Source: JAJPXC01 sp964562375 (lineage in GTDB: Bacteria; Bacteroidota; Bacteroidia; Bacteroidales; Muribaculaceae). Taken from it: a stretch of DNA of 32,490 nt. Positions 8,543 to 16,315 of the stretch are shown piece after piece. The notes beneath the pieces were generated by a model. That model searched no databases. It saw only the letters and a list, made by a program, of their open reading frames with translations, and was not told where the DNA came from. The stretch covers positions 1 to 32,490 of the forward strand of contig CAZLSW010000032.1 in NCBI GenBank assembly GCA_964562375.1. Direction: 5' to 3'. Both the position numbers and the translations under genes were made by a program. Each line of letters opens with the position of its first letter. The first letter of the stretch is position 1.

Positions 8543-11542
8543 TTAGAAGTTAAACGAAAGACCTAAGTTGTAGGTGCGGGAAGCGGGGAACGAGGAGTAG
8601 TCGATGCCGTTGACTCCCACCTCGGGGTCGAATCCCGAGTAGCTGGTGAACGTGGCGACGTTCTCGCAGGAGAAGCACACGCGGGCGTGCTCCATTCCGA
8701 TGTGGCGCAAGATCTTGCCGGGGAGGTTGTAGGCCAGCGTGATGTTCTTGATACGCAGGTAGGAGCCATCCTCCACCCAGCGGTCGCTCACGCGGTTGTT
8801 GCCGTTGGGGTCGCCCCACACGGCGCGGGGAATAGAGTTGGAAGTACCCTCGCCGGTCCAGCGGTTGGCCACCTTGGCATACTGGTTGTAAGCGGCTGCC
8901 ATGCCTTCCATGTCGATACGGGTGGAGTTGAAGATCTTGTTTCCGGCCACACCCTGAAGGTAGATCGAGAGCTCAAATCCGCGCCAGGTGAAGCGGTTGT
9001 TCATGGAGAAGAGCCAGGTGGGGTTGGGGTTGCCAAGCACCGTGCGGTCCTGCTCGTTGATCACGCCGTCGTTGTTGAGATCCTTGAACCGGATGTCGCC
9101 TACCGACGCTCCCGATTGCACGGCGTGGGCGTCGAGCTCGGCCTGATTCTGGAAGATACCGTCGGTGACGTAGCCGTAGAACACGTTAATCGGGTAGTCC
9201 TTGGCGAGCATGGTCACGTAGGAGTTGTTGATCTGGTTGATGTAGAAGGGGGTATCTGAGTTCAAGTCCTTGATTTTGTTCTTGTTGTAGGTGACAACGA
9301 GGTCGGTTTCCCAACCAAGCTCACCTTGCAGGTTAACCGAATGGGCCGAAAGCTCCCAGCCCAGGTTGCGCACCTTGCCGGCGTTGGAGTAGGTAGTGGA
9401 GGTGTCCTCGAAGCCCGAGGTGATGGGCACTGAGGCCTTGACGAGCATGTCGTTGGTGTTCTTGATGTAGCCGTCGAGGCTCATGGTGATGCGGGAGTTG
9501 AGCAGCGAGAGGTCGACACCCAAGTTGGCTTGCTCGATCTCCTCCCAGTGGATATAGGGGTTGGCGAGGGTTTGGGCGATCAGAGCCGACTGGTTTTTGT
9601 CGTTGGTACCGAAGGGATAAACCATGGTGGTGTAGCTGGGGAGGTAGGAGTAGTTGCCCACTGAGGCCTGGCTACCGGTTTTGCCGTATCCCACACGCAG
9701 CTTCAAGTCGTTGACAGCCTGGTCCTGGGGGAAGAAGCTCTCCTTGGAGATACGCCAAGCGGCCGAAACCGAGGGGAATGTACCCCAGCGGTGCTTTGAG
9801 CCGAAGCGGCTGGATCCGTCACGACGGATGGTGGCGGTCAACAGGTAGCGCTCATCGAAAGTGTAATTGGCTCGGGCCATGTAGGACATCAGCGACCATT
9901 CGTTCTTGGAGCCGCCGATTGAGTACATCTCCTCGCCGTTGTCCATCTGGTGTACGTTGTCGAAGATGAAGCCGTTCATCTGGGCTGAGAGCCACGAGGC
10001 GTTGTTCCACTGAGCCGAGGTACCGGCCATCACGTTCACGTAGTGCTTTCCACCGAAAGTTTTGTCGAAGGTGAAGTAGTTGTCCCACAGGTAGGTGAAC
10101 GTTTTGTTGTCGCTCTGGTATTCTGAGGATTCCTCCACGGGGGTGGGTTTCCAGTCGTAGGCGGGAGAGAATGAGTCGTAGAACCAGAATTTTGCGTCGT
10201 AGCCGAAAGTGGAGCGGAAGGTCAACCAGTCGGTGAAGATGATGTCACCGGTGATGTTGGCCAAGAAGTTGTAGCCGCGCGTACGTCCCACATAGGTCTC
10301 GTTGACGCCCACGGGGTTGCGCACCGAGCCGTACCATTCCGAGTTGCCGTCGGGGCCGGTCCACTGGCCATTCTCGTCCTTGATGGCGAATGTGGGGAGG
10401 GCCTTCATGGCGTCGCCCATGGAGTAGGAGCCTGAGCGCTTAACGTCGGTTGAGAAGAGCAGGTTGTTGCTTAGTTTCAACCACTTGAGCACCTTGGCGT
10501 CGTTATTGGATTGGAAGGTGAAACGCTGGTAGTTGACACCTTTCACGATACCCGATTGGTCGAGGAACCCGGCCGAGAAGTAATAGTGGTTGTCGTCGTT
10601 GCCGCCCGAGTAGCTCACGTTGTAATTCTGCATCACGCCGTGCTGGAGCAGGGCGTCAACCCAGTCGGTGCCCTTTCCGAGGGTGGAGGGGTCGGCCCAT
10701 TCGGGGTTAGTGGAGTGGCCCACGGCGGTCATCATGTCGTTGTTGAGGGAGGCGTAACCCGATGCATCGAGCAGATCCATTGTCTTTGAGACAGTCTGCA
10801 CGGCCCAGTTGCCCGAGAACGACAGTTTGGCCTTTCCGGCGGCTCCGCGGCGTGTGGTGATCATCACCACGCCGTTAGCGCCACGCGAGCCGTAGATGGC
10901 GGTGGCCGAGGCGTCCTTGAGCACGTCCAAGCGCTCGATGTCCTGGGGATTGAGCGAGTTGAGGCCAAGGTCGGTGGGCACTCCGTCGATCACCACCAAG
11001 GGATCACAGTTGTTGATCGAGCCGATGCCTCGTATCTTGATGTTGACGTTGTCGCCGGGCTTGGCGGCGTCGATGATTTGCACGCCGGCCACCTTACCTT
11101 GTATGGCCTGACCCACGCTTGCCACAGGCACATCCTTGATGTCCTTGCTTCCGATCGACGAAACGGCGCCGGTAAGGTCGCTTTTCTTCATGGTACCGTA
11201 GCCCACAACGACCACCTCGTCGAGCAACTGGGAATTGGCCCCCATCACCACGTCGATTTTGTTGCGCCCCTCGACGTTGATCGTCTGGGCGTCGTATCCT
11301 ATGTAAGAGAACCGGATTGTGCCCTGGGGATTGGCTTGAATTGTGTAATTGCCGTCGAGGTCGGTGGCCACGCCGTTACCGGTGCCGTTGGCCACGACCG
11401 ACACTCCGATAAGAGGCTCGCCCTCGGTATCGGTTACCGTGCCAGTGACGGAGATGAGCTGTCCCCACGCTACGGTAGGGAGCAGCCATAGCGCTACCAA
11501 GGCCATAAGCCTCATAGCGCCGTGTCGCTTGGATTGATTCAT
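8543..11542 (-). CDS. susC: SusC/RagA family TonB-dependent transporter
   Basis: About 999 residues if started at the ATG at 11540-11542. A GTG 12 nt upstream would add four residues, but the ATG gives a normal signal peptide (MNQSKRHG ... LLPTVAWG). A carboxypeptidase-regulatory-like domain (VTGTVTDTEGEPLIGV...) is followed by a TonB-box-like stretch (DEVVVVGYGTMKKSDLTG), a plug domain (ending near VVMITTRRG) and a long beta-barrel that ends in aromatic F (LSFNF). It imports oligosaccharides across the outer membrane with energy from TonB-ExbBD, lidded by the neighbouring SusD. It is the first gene of the minus-strand operon, behind a promoter sharing a two-part element with the divergent arm. 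No N-terminal STN signalling domain is present, in keeping with control by a SusR-type regulator rather than an anti-sigma factor. Confidence 0.95.
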   Translation of the reverse strand: MNQSKRHGAMRLMALVALWLLPTVAWGQLISVTGTVTDTEGEPLIGVSVVANGTGNGVATDLDGNYTIQANPQGTIRFSYIGYDAQTINVEGRNKIDVVMGANSQLLDEVVVVGYGTMKKSDLTGAVSSIGSKDIKDVPVASVGQAIQGKVAGVQIIDAAKPGDNVNIKIRGIGSINNCDPLVVIDGVPTDLGLNSLNPQDIERLDVLKDASATAIYGSRGANGVVMITTRRGAAGKAKLSFSGNWAVQTVSKTMDLLDASGYASLNNDMMTAVGHSTNPEWADPSTLGKGTDWVDALLQHGVMQNYNVSYSGGNDDNHYYFSAGFLDQSGIVKGVNYQRFTFQSNNDAKVLKWLKLSNNLLFSTDVKRSGSYSMGDAMKALPTFAIKDENGQWTGPDGNSEWYGSVRNPVGVNETYVGRTRGYNFLANITGDIIFTDWLTFRSTFGYDAKFWFYDSFSPAYDWKPTPVEESSEYQSDNKTFTYLWDNYFTFDKTFGGKHYVNVMAGTSAQWNNASWLSAQMNGFIFDNVHQMDNGEEMYSIGGSKNEWSLMSYMARANYTFDERYLLTATIRRDGSSRFGSKHRWGTFPSVSAAWRISKESFFPQDQAVNDLKLRVGYGKTGSQASVGNYSYLPSYTTMVYPFGTNDKNQSALIAQTLANPYIHWEEIEQANLGVDLSLLNSRITMSLDGYIKNTNDMLVKASVPITSGFEDTSTTYSNAGKVRNLGWELSAHSVNLQGELGWETDLVVTYNKNKIKDLNSDTPFYINQINNSYVTMLAKDYPINVFYGYVTDGIFQNQAELDAHAVQSGASVGDIRFKDLNNDGVINEQDRTVLGNPNPTWLFSMNNRFTWRGFELSIYLQGVAGNKIFNSTRIDMEGMAAAYNQYAKVANRWTGEGTSNSIPRAVWGDPNGNNRVSDRWVEDGSYLRIKNITLAYNLPGKILRHIGMEHARVCFSCENVATFTSYSGFDPEVGVNGIDYSSFPASRTYNLGLSFNF

Positions 11543-11551
11543 GATACTATT

Positions 11552-11562
11552 CACTATATTTG
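11552..11562 (+). promoter_or_regulatory. Extra CACTATATTTG motif at the susC start
   Basis: CACTATATTTG on the plus strand overlaps the alternative GTG start of susC. It matches the core of the shared promoter element but in the opposite orientation, and has no partner TGAT block 29 bases away. It might be an extra regulator contact or chance. Confidence 0.25.
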
Positions 11563-11616
11563 TTTTTTAGATTCTTGGCTTGGGGATGGCTTGGCGACAT
11601 GTTAAAATGTCTGTTG

Positions 11617-11700
11617 CAAAGTAAATAAATGTGGCGACCCAAAGTCAAGAGCGCAAAGTCAAAATATAGTGTTTTGTAAAATTTAAGGTACTAATAATCA
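11617..11700 (-). promoter_or_regulatory. susC promoter with two-part operator
   Basis: On the minus strand the order is TGATTATTAG (11700-11691), CACTATATTTTG (11671-11660) and a -7-like box TTACTTTG (11624-11617, one mismatch to TAnnTTTG). A TTG lies roughly 20-22 bases before the -7 box. The first base of TGAT is 29 nt upstream of the first base of CACTATAT, which is 54 nt upstream of the last base of the -7 box. The GH31 promoter has the same two blocks at exactly these distances. The imperfect -7 box suggests dependence on an activator, presumably the SusR-type protein encoded just upstream. Confidence 0.65.
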
Positions 11701-11766
11701 CTGCAATAACTCAATTTTGTAGAGGTATTTATATAGCCTTTGAAAGTGGCCTGTTGAGAGCGTTTT

Positions 11767-13434
11767 TTAACGTATACGGCCTATCTTCATTAGTTCCTCC
11801 TCCAAGAGGTCGCGGTCGCCCGCGGCGCGGTTACGCACGCGCGTACGATAATTATATATCGTGGTCACCGAGTAGCGCAAGAATTGGGCTATTTTGACGC
11901 TGTCGGTGATGCCCAGACGTATCAGGGCGAAAATGCGCAGCTCGGTGTTGAGCTTGCCGTCGGTCTTGGGCACGATGCGCTCGTCGGGCTGCAGCAAGGC
12001 GTTGAAATCGTCGACAAATGTGGGGAACAGCTTGAGGAATGTGTCGTCAAAGCTGTCGTAGAACGCCCGCAGCTCGTCGTCCAGTTGGGTCAACGTCTTG
12101 GTGTACTTGCGCAGGTCGTCCATGCGGCCCCCGGCCACAATCTTGGCCAACGATTTACGGTATTTGTCAAGCTTTTCGATGTACACCGAGCATTGGTCCA
12201 TATAGCGGGCAATGTATTCCTCTTTGAGGTAGGAGTTCTCGGCGATTTGCTGGTTGGCCTCCTTGAGCTTGTCGTTAGAGTGTTCGAGGTCGCGGTTTAG
12301 GGCCTGTAGCTCGGCGTTCATGTCGGTGACCACCTTTTTGGATGCTCTTACCTTTTTCATCTCCCGGTACACCAAGTAGATGGCCACCAAGAGTAATGCG
12401 GCCAACAGACACACGATGGCCAGCGACCATCTCAAACGTGTCTTTTGCTGCTCGATGGTGTCGAGATACACCTCGTTGACCACCGGGAAGATGTCGTTGA
12501 TCTCGAGCATGCGCAGGCGAGCGTTACACTTCTGCGCGTCCTCCATGCATATCTTGAGGTAGTCGTAGGCGTGCTTTACGTCGCCCTCCTTGTAGAGCAT
12601 AAGGGCGAGCTTGCGCAGCGACACGTATTCGCGCACGCCCGACTGCATGTCGTTGATGGCCGAGATGATCAACTGTCGTTTCTCGTTTTCGGTGTCGCCG
12701 GTCAATCGGTAGGATTCCGACAGGGTGTAGGCTGCTATGGCGTGGTCGTGCTCTCCGATATCCTTGCCTTGGAGAAAGTTGGTCAATAGGGTGGCACCTC
12801 TCGACGGTTGCCCGTGGGAGTTGAGCCGGTCGGCGTTCACGATGGCGTAAAACAACGACTCGGTGTTGTGAAGGTGTATAATCGAGTCGCGGTTGATGTC
12901 GGTGAGATGTAGGTAGCGCTCTCGATCTTCGTCGCGTATCGCATAGTCGGCCATATTGCCGTAGAGCGTGCGGTTGATGTGGAAAAAGTAAGGATGAAGA
13001 TATTGTGGCACTAGCTCATAGGGCCAGCGGTTCAGGATGTCGGCTGTCTCCTTGTACATGCCCATCACCATTTGCACGTGTGCCAAGCTAAGGTCGGCGT
13101 GGCATTTCAGCTCCTCGTTGCCCAAGCGTCGGGCCATGGCCACGCGCTCGTTGGCAATGGTCAGGGCCGAGTCGGTGTTGAACGAGATAAACTCGTCCAT
13201 CAACCGTCCCAGGGCGTGGAAATATTCGACAGAATCCTTCTGCCGGTATACCTCGCGACGCATATCCTCGAGCTTTAGCCGCTTTTGCTTGACATAGACG
13301 TCGCGGTTGGCGATCGCACGGTCAAGCTCGGAAATAAGCGAGTCGACATCGGAGAGCTCCTTAGCGGCACTCCCCAAGCAACCTATGGCTAAGGCAATAA
13401 ACAGCAGTATATGGGTCTTTAGCAGGCTTTTCAT
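11767..13434 (-). CDS. SusR-type membrane-bound transcription regulator
   Basis: A 555-residue protein with an N-terminal hydrophobic segment (residues 8-22) and a helical, TPR-like, presumably periplasmic region (about 30-325). A transmembrane helix follows (about 335-356, WSLAIVCLLAALLLVAIYLV), then a coiled coil (about 366-405) and a C-terminal DNA-binding region with a LuxR-like helix-turn-helix (about 497-535: LRIFALIRLGITDSVKIAQF, then YSVTTIYNYRTRVRN). This layout matches SusR and its relatives (DUF6377, from memory). Such proteins sense oligosaccharide in the periplasm and activate PUL promoters. The gene has its own near-consensus promoter (13473-13504). No convincing terminator separates it from susC, so some readthrough is possible. 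An LAIGC sequence near residue 19 resembles a weak lipobox, but a membrane anchor seems more likely. Confidence 0.85.
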   Translation of the reverse strand: MKSLLKTHILLFIALAIGCLGSAAKELSDVDSLISELDRAIANRDVYVKQKRLKLEDMRREVYRQKDSVEYFHALGRLMDEFISFNTDSALTIANERVAMARRLGNEELKCHADLSLAHVQMVMGMYKETADILNRWPYELVPQYLHPYFFHINRTLYGNMADYAIRDEDRERYLHLTDINRDSIIHLHNTESLFYAIVNADRLNSHGQPSRGATLLTNFLQGKDIGEHDHAIAAYTLSESYRLTGDTENEKRQLIISAINDMQSGVREYVSLRKLALMLYKEGDVKHAYDYLKICMEDAQKCNARLRMLEINDIFPVVNEVYLDTIEQQKTRLRWSLAIVCLLAALLLVAIYLVYREMKKVRASKKVVTDMNAELQALNRDLEHSNDKLKEANQQIAENSYLKEEYIARYMDQCSVYIEKLDKYRKSLAKIVAGGRMDDLRKYTKTLTQLDDELRAFYDSFDDTFLKLFPTFVDDFNALLQPDERIVPKTDGKLNTELRIFALIRLGITDSVKIAQFLRYSVTTIYNYRTRVRNRAAGDRDLLEEELMKIGRIR

Positions 13435-13472
13435 TTCAAATTTAAGGTTACGTTAGATCTATCCTTCGCTCG

Positions 13473-13504
13473 CAAATTTACGTATTATTTCCCATCTTGC
13501 CAAA
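13473..13504 (-). promoter_or_regulatory. Promoter of the SusR-type regulator
   Basis: On the minus strand, TTTG (13504-13501), a 20-nt spacer and TAAATTTG (13480-13473) match the Bacteroidales housekeeping promoter consensus. The -7 box is about 39 nt upstream of the regulator's ATG. The good match suggests steady basal expression, as expected for a regulator that must be present before induction. Confidence 0.7.
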
Positions 13505-13668
13505 TTTCAACGACTTCGAGTAGCTCGTCGCATGGCCTTTACCACCTACCCCCTCACACTGAATCAGGACAGGAAGTTGGGCAGTCGAGTTGACTCACCT
13601 TATTTTTTTGGTGGCTTTTCAGCTATTTCGTTACTATATTTCTGAATTGAGACCATTTTGCAACACTT

Positions 13669-13752
13669 TGATAATAAGCGTTTTAATCATCTGCAGGCAC
13701 TATATTTTTCACTAAAGGGCAAGGATGGCGGCAAGGGGAGGTTGTAATTTTG
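13669..13752 (+). promoter_or_regulatory. GH31 promoter with two-part operator
   Basis: The order is TGATAATAAG (13669-13678), CACTATATTTTT (from 13698) and a perfect -7 box TAATTTTG (13745-13752), 22 nt before the GH31 ATG. No TTTG stands at the -33 position, so an activator is probably needed. The 29-nt and 54-nt spacings are identical to those upstream of susC. Confidence 0.7.
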
Positions 13753-13774
13753 CCATGCCAACTAATTCTTTACG

Positions 13775-16309
13775 ATGAAACCCTTAAAACTTACCCTAAC
13801 GATTTTGGCCACGCTTGCTGTATTGTGGCCACACCTCGCGAAGGCGGAAACCGCCCCCAATCCCGTGGCGCGTCCCGAGGCCGTAGTTACCTCGGGTGAC
13901 ATGCGTTTCACAGTGCTCACCCCCGAGATGATACGCATCGAATGGCGTTCGGGCGCCGACAAGCAATGGGTCGACGACGCTACTTTCGCCGTAATCAACC
14001 GTAATCTGCCCGTTCCTACCTACCAAGTGGAGGAGCGGGACGGTTACCTGTATCTCACAACCGACAAGCTAACGCTGAAGTACCGCGTGGGCTCGTTCCC
14101 GGCCACCAATCCTCCAAGCGCCGACAATCTGGGCATCACCTTCGGCCTCAACGGCTCGACAGTGCAATGGTATCCCGGCAAGCCCGACGCGCTCAATCTC
14201 AAAGGCACTTGCCGCACCCTCGACTCGCAAAACGGCGACAACAAGCGCTCGGAGCTGGAGCAGGGCTTGGTGTCACGCTCGGGCTGGGCCATCATTGACG
14301 ACACAGGCACGCGTGGCGACGGCTCTAAATCGTTGCTCTTGGAGCCTAACGACATCGCTGGGTTCGACTGGGCCAAGCAACGCGACGACCAAGACGGGCT
14401 TGACTGGTATTTCCTGGGCTACGGCCACGATTACAAGCGCGCACTCTACGATTTCACCCTTATCTCGGGCAAGATTCCCCTACCCCCACTCTACGCTTTC
14501 GGCTACTGGTACAGCAAATATCAGCGTTACACGGCCGATGATTTCATGCAGCTGGTCAACGAGATGCACGACAACGACCTCCCCCTCGACGTGATGGTGA
14601 TCGACACCGACTGGCACATCAACGGGTGGACCGGCTGGAGCTGGAACCGCGAGCTGATTCCCGATCCGCAAGGGTTGCTCGACTGGCTCCACGACAAGAA
14701 TCTGAAGGTGACGCTTAATCTGCATCCGGCTTACGGAGTGGAAAGCAATGAGGATAATTACCAGGCATTCGTCGACGGTCTGGGAGGAGTGCCCGAAGGC
14801 ACCACCACCGTGGAGTGGAACCTAGAGAATCCCCGGTTCTACCGCTCCCTCTTCGACAACATCATTCGTCCCCACGAGGACGAGGGCGTGGATTTCTGGT
14901 GGCTCGATTGGCAACAGGAATTGGTGAGCGACAAGATGGAGGGTTTGGGCCATACTTTTTGGTGCAACCACGTGTTCTTCAACGATATGGCCACTGCCCA
15001 CCCCGAGCGCCGCGCTATGATTTTCCACCGCTGGGGAGGCCTTGGCAACCATCGCTATCAACTTGGATTCTCAGGTGACAGCCATTCCAATTTCGCGACT
15101 CTCGCTTTCCAGCCCTACTTCACCGCCACGGCATCCAACGTGGGCTACGGCTATTGGGGGCACGACCTTGGGGGACATGTGCAAGACGGGGCCAACAACG
15201 CCGAGCTATTCCTCCGCTGGATACAATTTGGCGTGTTCACGCCGCTGTTCCGCACCCACTCCACCAACTCGGACAACATCGAGCGCCGCATGTGGAAGTA
15301 CTCCAACTTCCCTCTTATGAAGCAGGCCGTGGAACTGCGCTACGCCCTGATTCCCTACATCTACACCCAAGCGCGCAAGGCCTATGACACCGGAGTGTCG
15401 ATTTGCCGTCCGCTGTATTACGACTATCCGGAAGTGGATGAGGCCTACGAGAAGGAAGGCGAGTATATGTTCGGCGACGATATCTTAGTCAACCCAATCA
15501 CCGCCCCGGCACAGTCGGCCGACCGCACAATCCAGTGGTCGACTTGGCTCCCCGATGGCAATTGGTACGACGCCAACACCGGCGAAACACTCACCGGCGG
15601 CAAGGTACACAAAGCCACCTACACCCAGGCGGAAATCCCCTATTTCTTCCGTTCGGGCGCCGTGATTCCCAATTACTCGGGGTTGAAGAACCTCAAGACG
15701 CGTCCCGACGACCTCTCCCTCCTGCTTGTTCCTGGCGAGGGCTCGGTCAACTTCTATGAGGACGCCAACGACACCGAGGCCTACAAGGACGGAGAATATG
15801 CCACCACGCTCATCACCCAATCACGCGACGAGTCCTCGGCCACATGCGTCATCAATGCCATCCAAGGCCAATTTGAGGGCATGCCCACGCAGCGCGCCTA
15901 CACAGTACAATTCCTGGGCATCGGAGAGCCACAGGCCGTCACGATCAATGACCAAGGTGTTGAAGGCTGGTCGTACGACCCTACCTCAAAGCGTCTCACG
16001 GTCGACATCACCACCGTGCCCACCTCCCAATCCACCACAGTGAAAGTCACGGTCAAAAACTCCTCAACGGCCCTCATCCAAGGCCCAAAATCCACTCCCG
16101 ATTTCATTTACAGCCAGGCTCTCAAAAGCCTGACTGTAAATTGGGACACCTGCTTCAGCCTCTCCTTGTGTGACGCCGCCGGCAAGTTGTTAGTGGATCA
16201 AATTGGCGCGCATCAGGCGCAGGTTTCTACTCAAGCCCTCAACGAGGGAGTATACCTTTGCACCGTTACCTCCGAGCGCTCCTCTTTCACCTATAAATTC
16301 AAAATTTAA
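13775..16309 (+). CDS. GH31 alpha-glucosidase with C-terminal sorting-like domain
   Basis: An 844-residue protein with a signal peptide (cleavage near LAKAE, residue 24) and no lipobox. The GH31 architecture is N-terminal beta-sandwich, (beta/alpha)8 barrel, then beta domains. The nucleophile Asp is D378 in FWWLDWQQ; the acid/base Asp is D435 in GFSGDSHSNF. Other GH31 landmarks are VMVIDTDWH, FHRWGG and RTHSTNS. The last 65 or so residues (FSLSLCDAAGKLL ... GVYLCTVTSE ... YKFKI) look like a type IX secretion (type A) C-terminal domain, so the enzyme may be exported rather than purely periplasmic. GH31 members include alpha-glucosidases and isomaltases. The GH66 partner suggests action on isomalto-oligosaccharides. 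First gene of the plus-strand arm, under the shared two-part promoter. Confidence 0.92.
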   Translation: MKPLKLTLTILATLAVLWPHLAKAETAPNPVARPEAVVTSGDMRFTVLTPEMIRIEWRSGADKQWVDDATFAVINRNLPVPTYQVEERDGYLYLTTDKLTLKYRVGSFPATNPPSADNLGITFGLNGSTVQWYPGKPDALNLKGTCRTLDSQNGDNKRSELEQGLVSRSGWAIIDDTGTRGDGSKSLLLEPNDIAGFDWAKQRDDQDGLDWYFLGYGHDYKRALYDFTLISGKIPLPPLYAFGYWYSKYQRYTADDFMQLVNEMHDNDLPLDVMVIDTDWHINGWTGWSWNRELIPDPQGLLDWLHDKNLKVTLNLHPAYGVESNEDNYQAFVDGLGGVPEGTTTVEWNLENPRFYRSLFDNIIRPHEDEGVDFWWLDWQQELVSDKMEGLGHTFWCNHVFFNDMATAHPERRAMIFHRWGGLGNHRYQLGFSGDSHSNFATLAFQPYFTATASNVGYGYWGHDLGGHVQDGANNAELFLRWIQFGVFTPLFRTHSTNSDNIERRMWKYSNFPLMKQAVELRYALIPYIYTQARKAYDTGVSICRPLYYDYPEVDEAYEKEGEYMFGDDILVNPITAPAQSADRTIQWSTWLPDGNWYDANTGETLTGGKVHKATYTQAEIPYFFRSGAVIPNYSGLKNLKTRPDDLSLLLVPGEGSVNFYEDANDTEAYKDGEYATTLITQSRDESSATCVINAIQGQFEGMPTQRAYTVQFLGIGEPQAVTINDQGVEGWSYDPTSKRLTVDITTVPTSQSTTVKVTVKNSSTALIQGPKSTPDFIYSQALKSLTVNWDTCFSLSLCDAAGKLLVDQIGAHQAQVSTQALNEGVYLCTVTSERSSFTYKFKI

Positions 16310-16315
16310 TCACCG

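Larger units (their letters stand above)
13435..13774. other. Divergent intergenic region of the PUL
   Basis: This 340-bp gap separates the regulator from the plus-strand arm. It holds the regulator promoter (minus) and the GH31 promoter with its two-part element (plus). A third, isolated TACTATATTT occurs at 13632-13641. I see no gene in it. Confidence 0.7.

Noticed and set aside
13632..13641. Third TACTATATTT site upstream of GH31
   Set aside because: It lacks the TGATwATwAG partner 29 bases upstream and has no matching -7 box at the 54-base distance, so I do not count it as a full operator.
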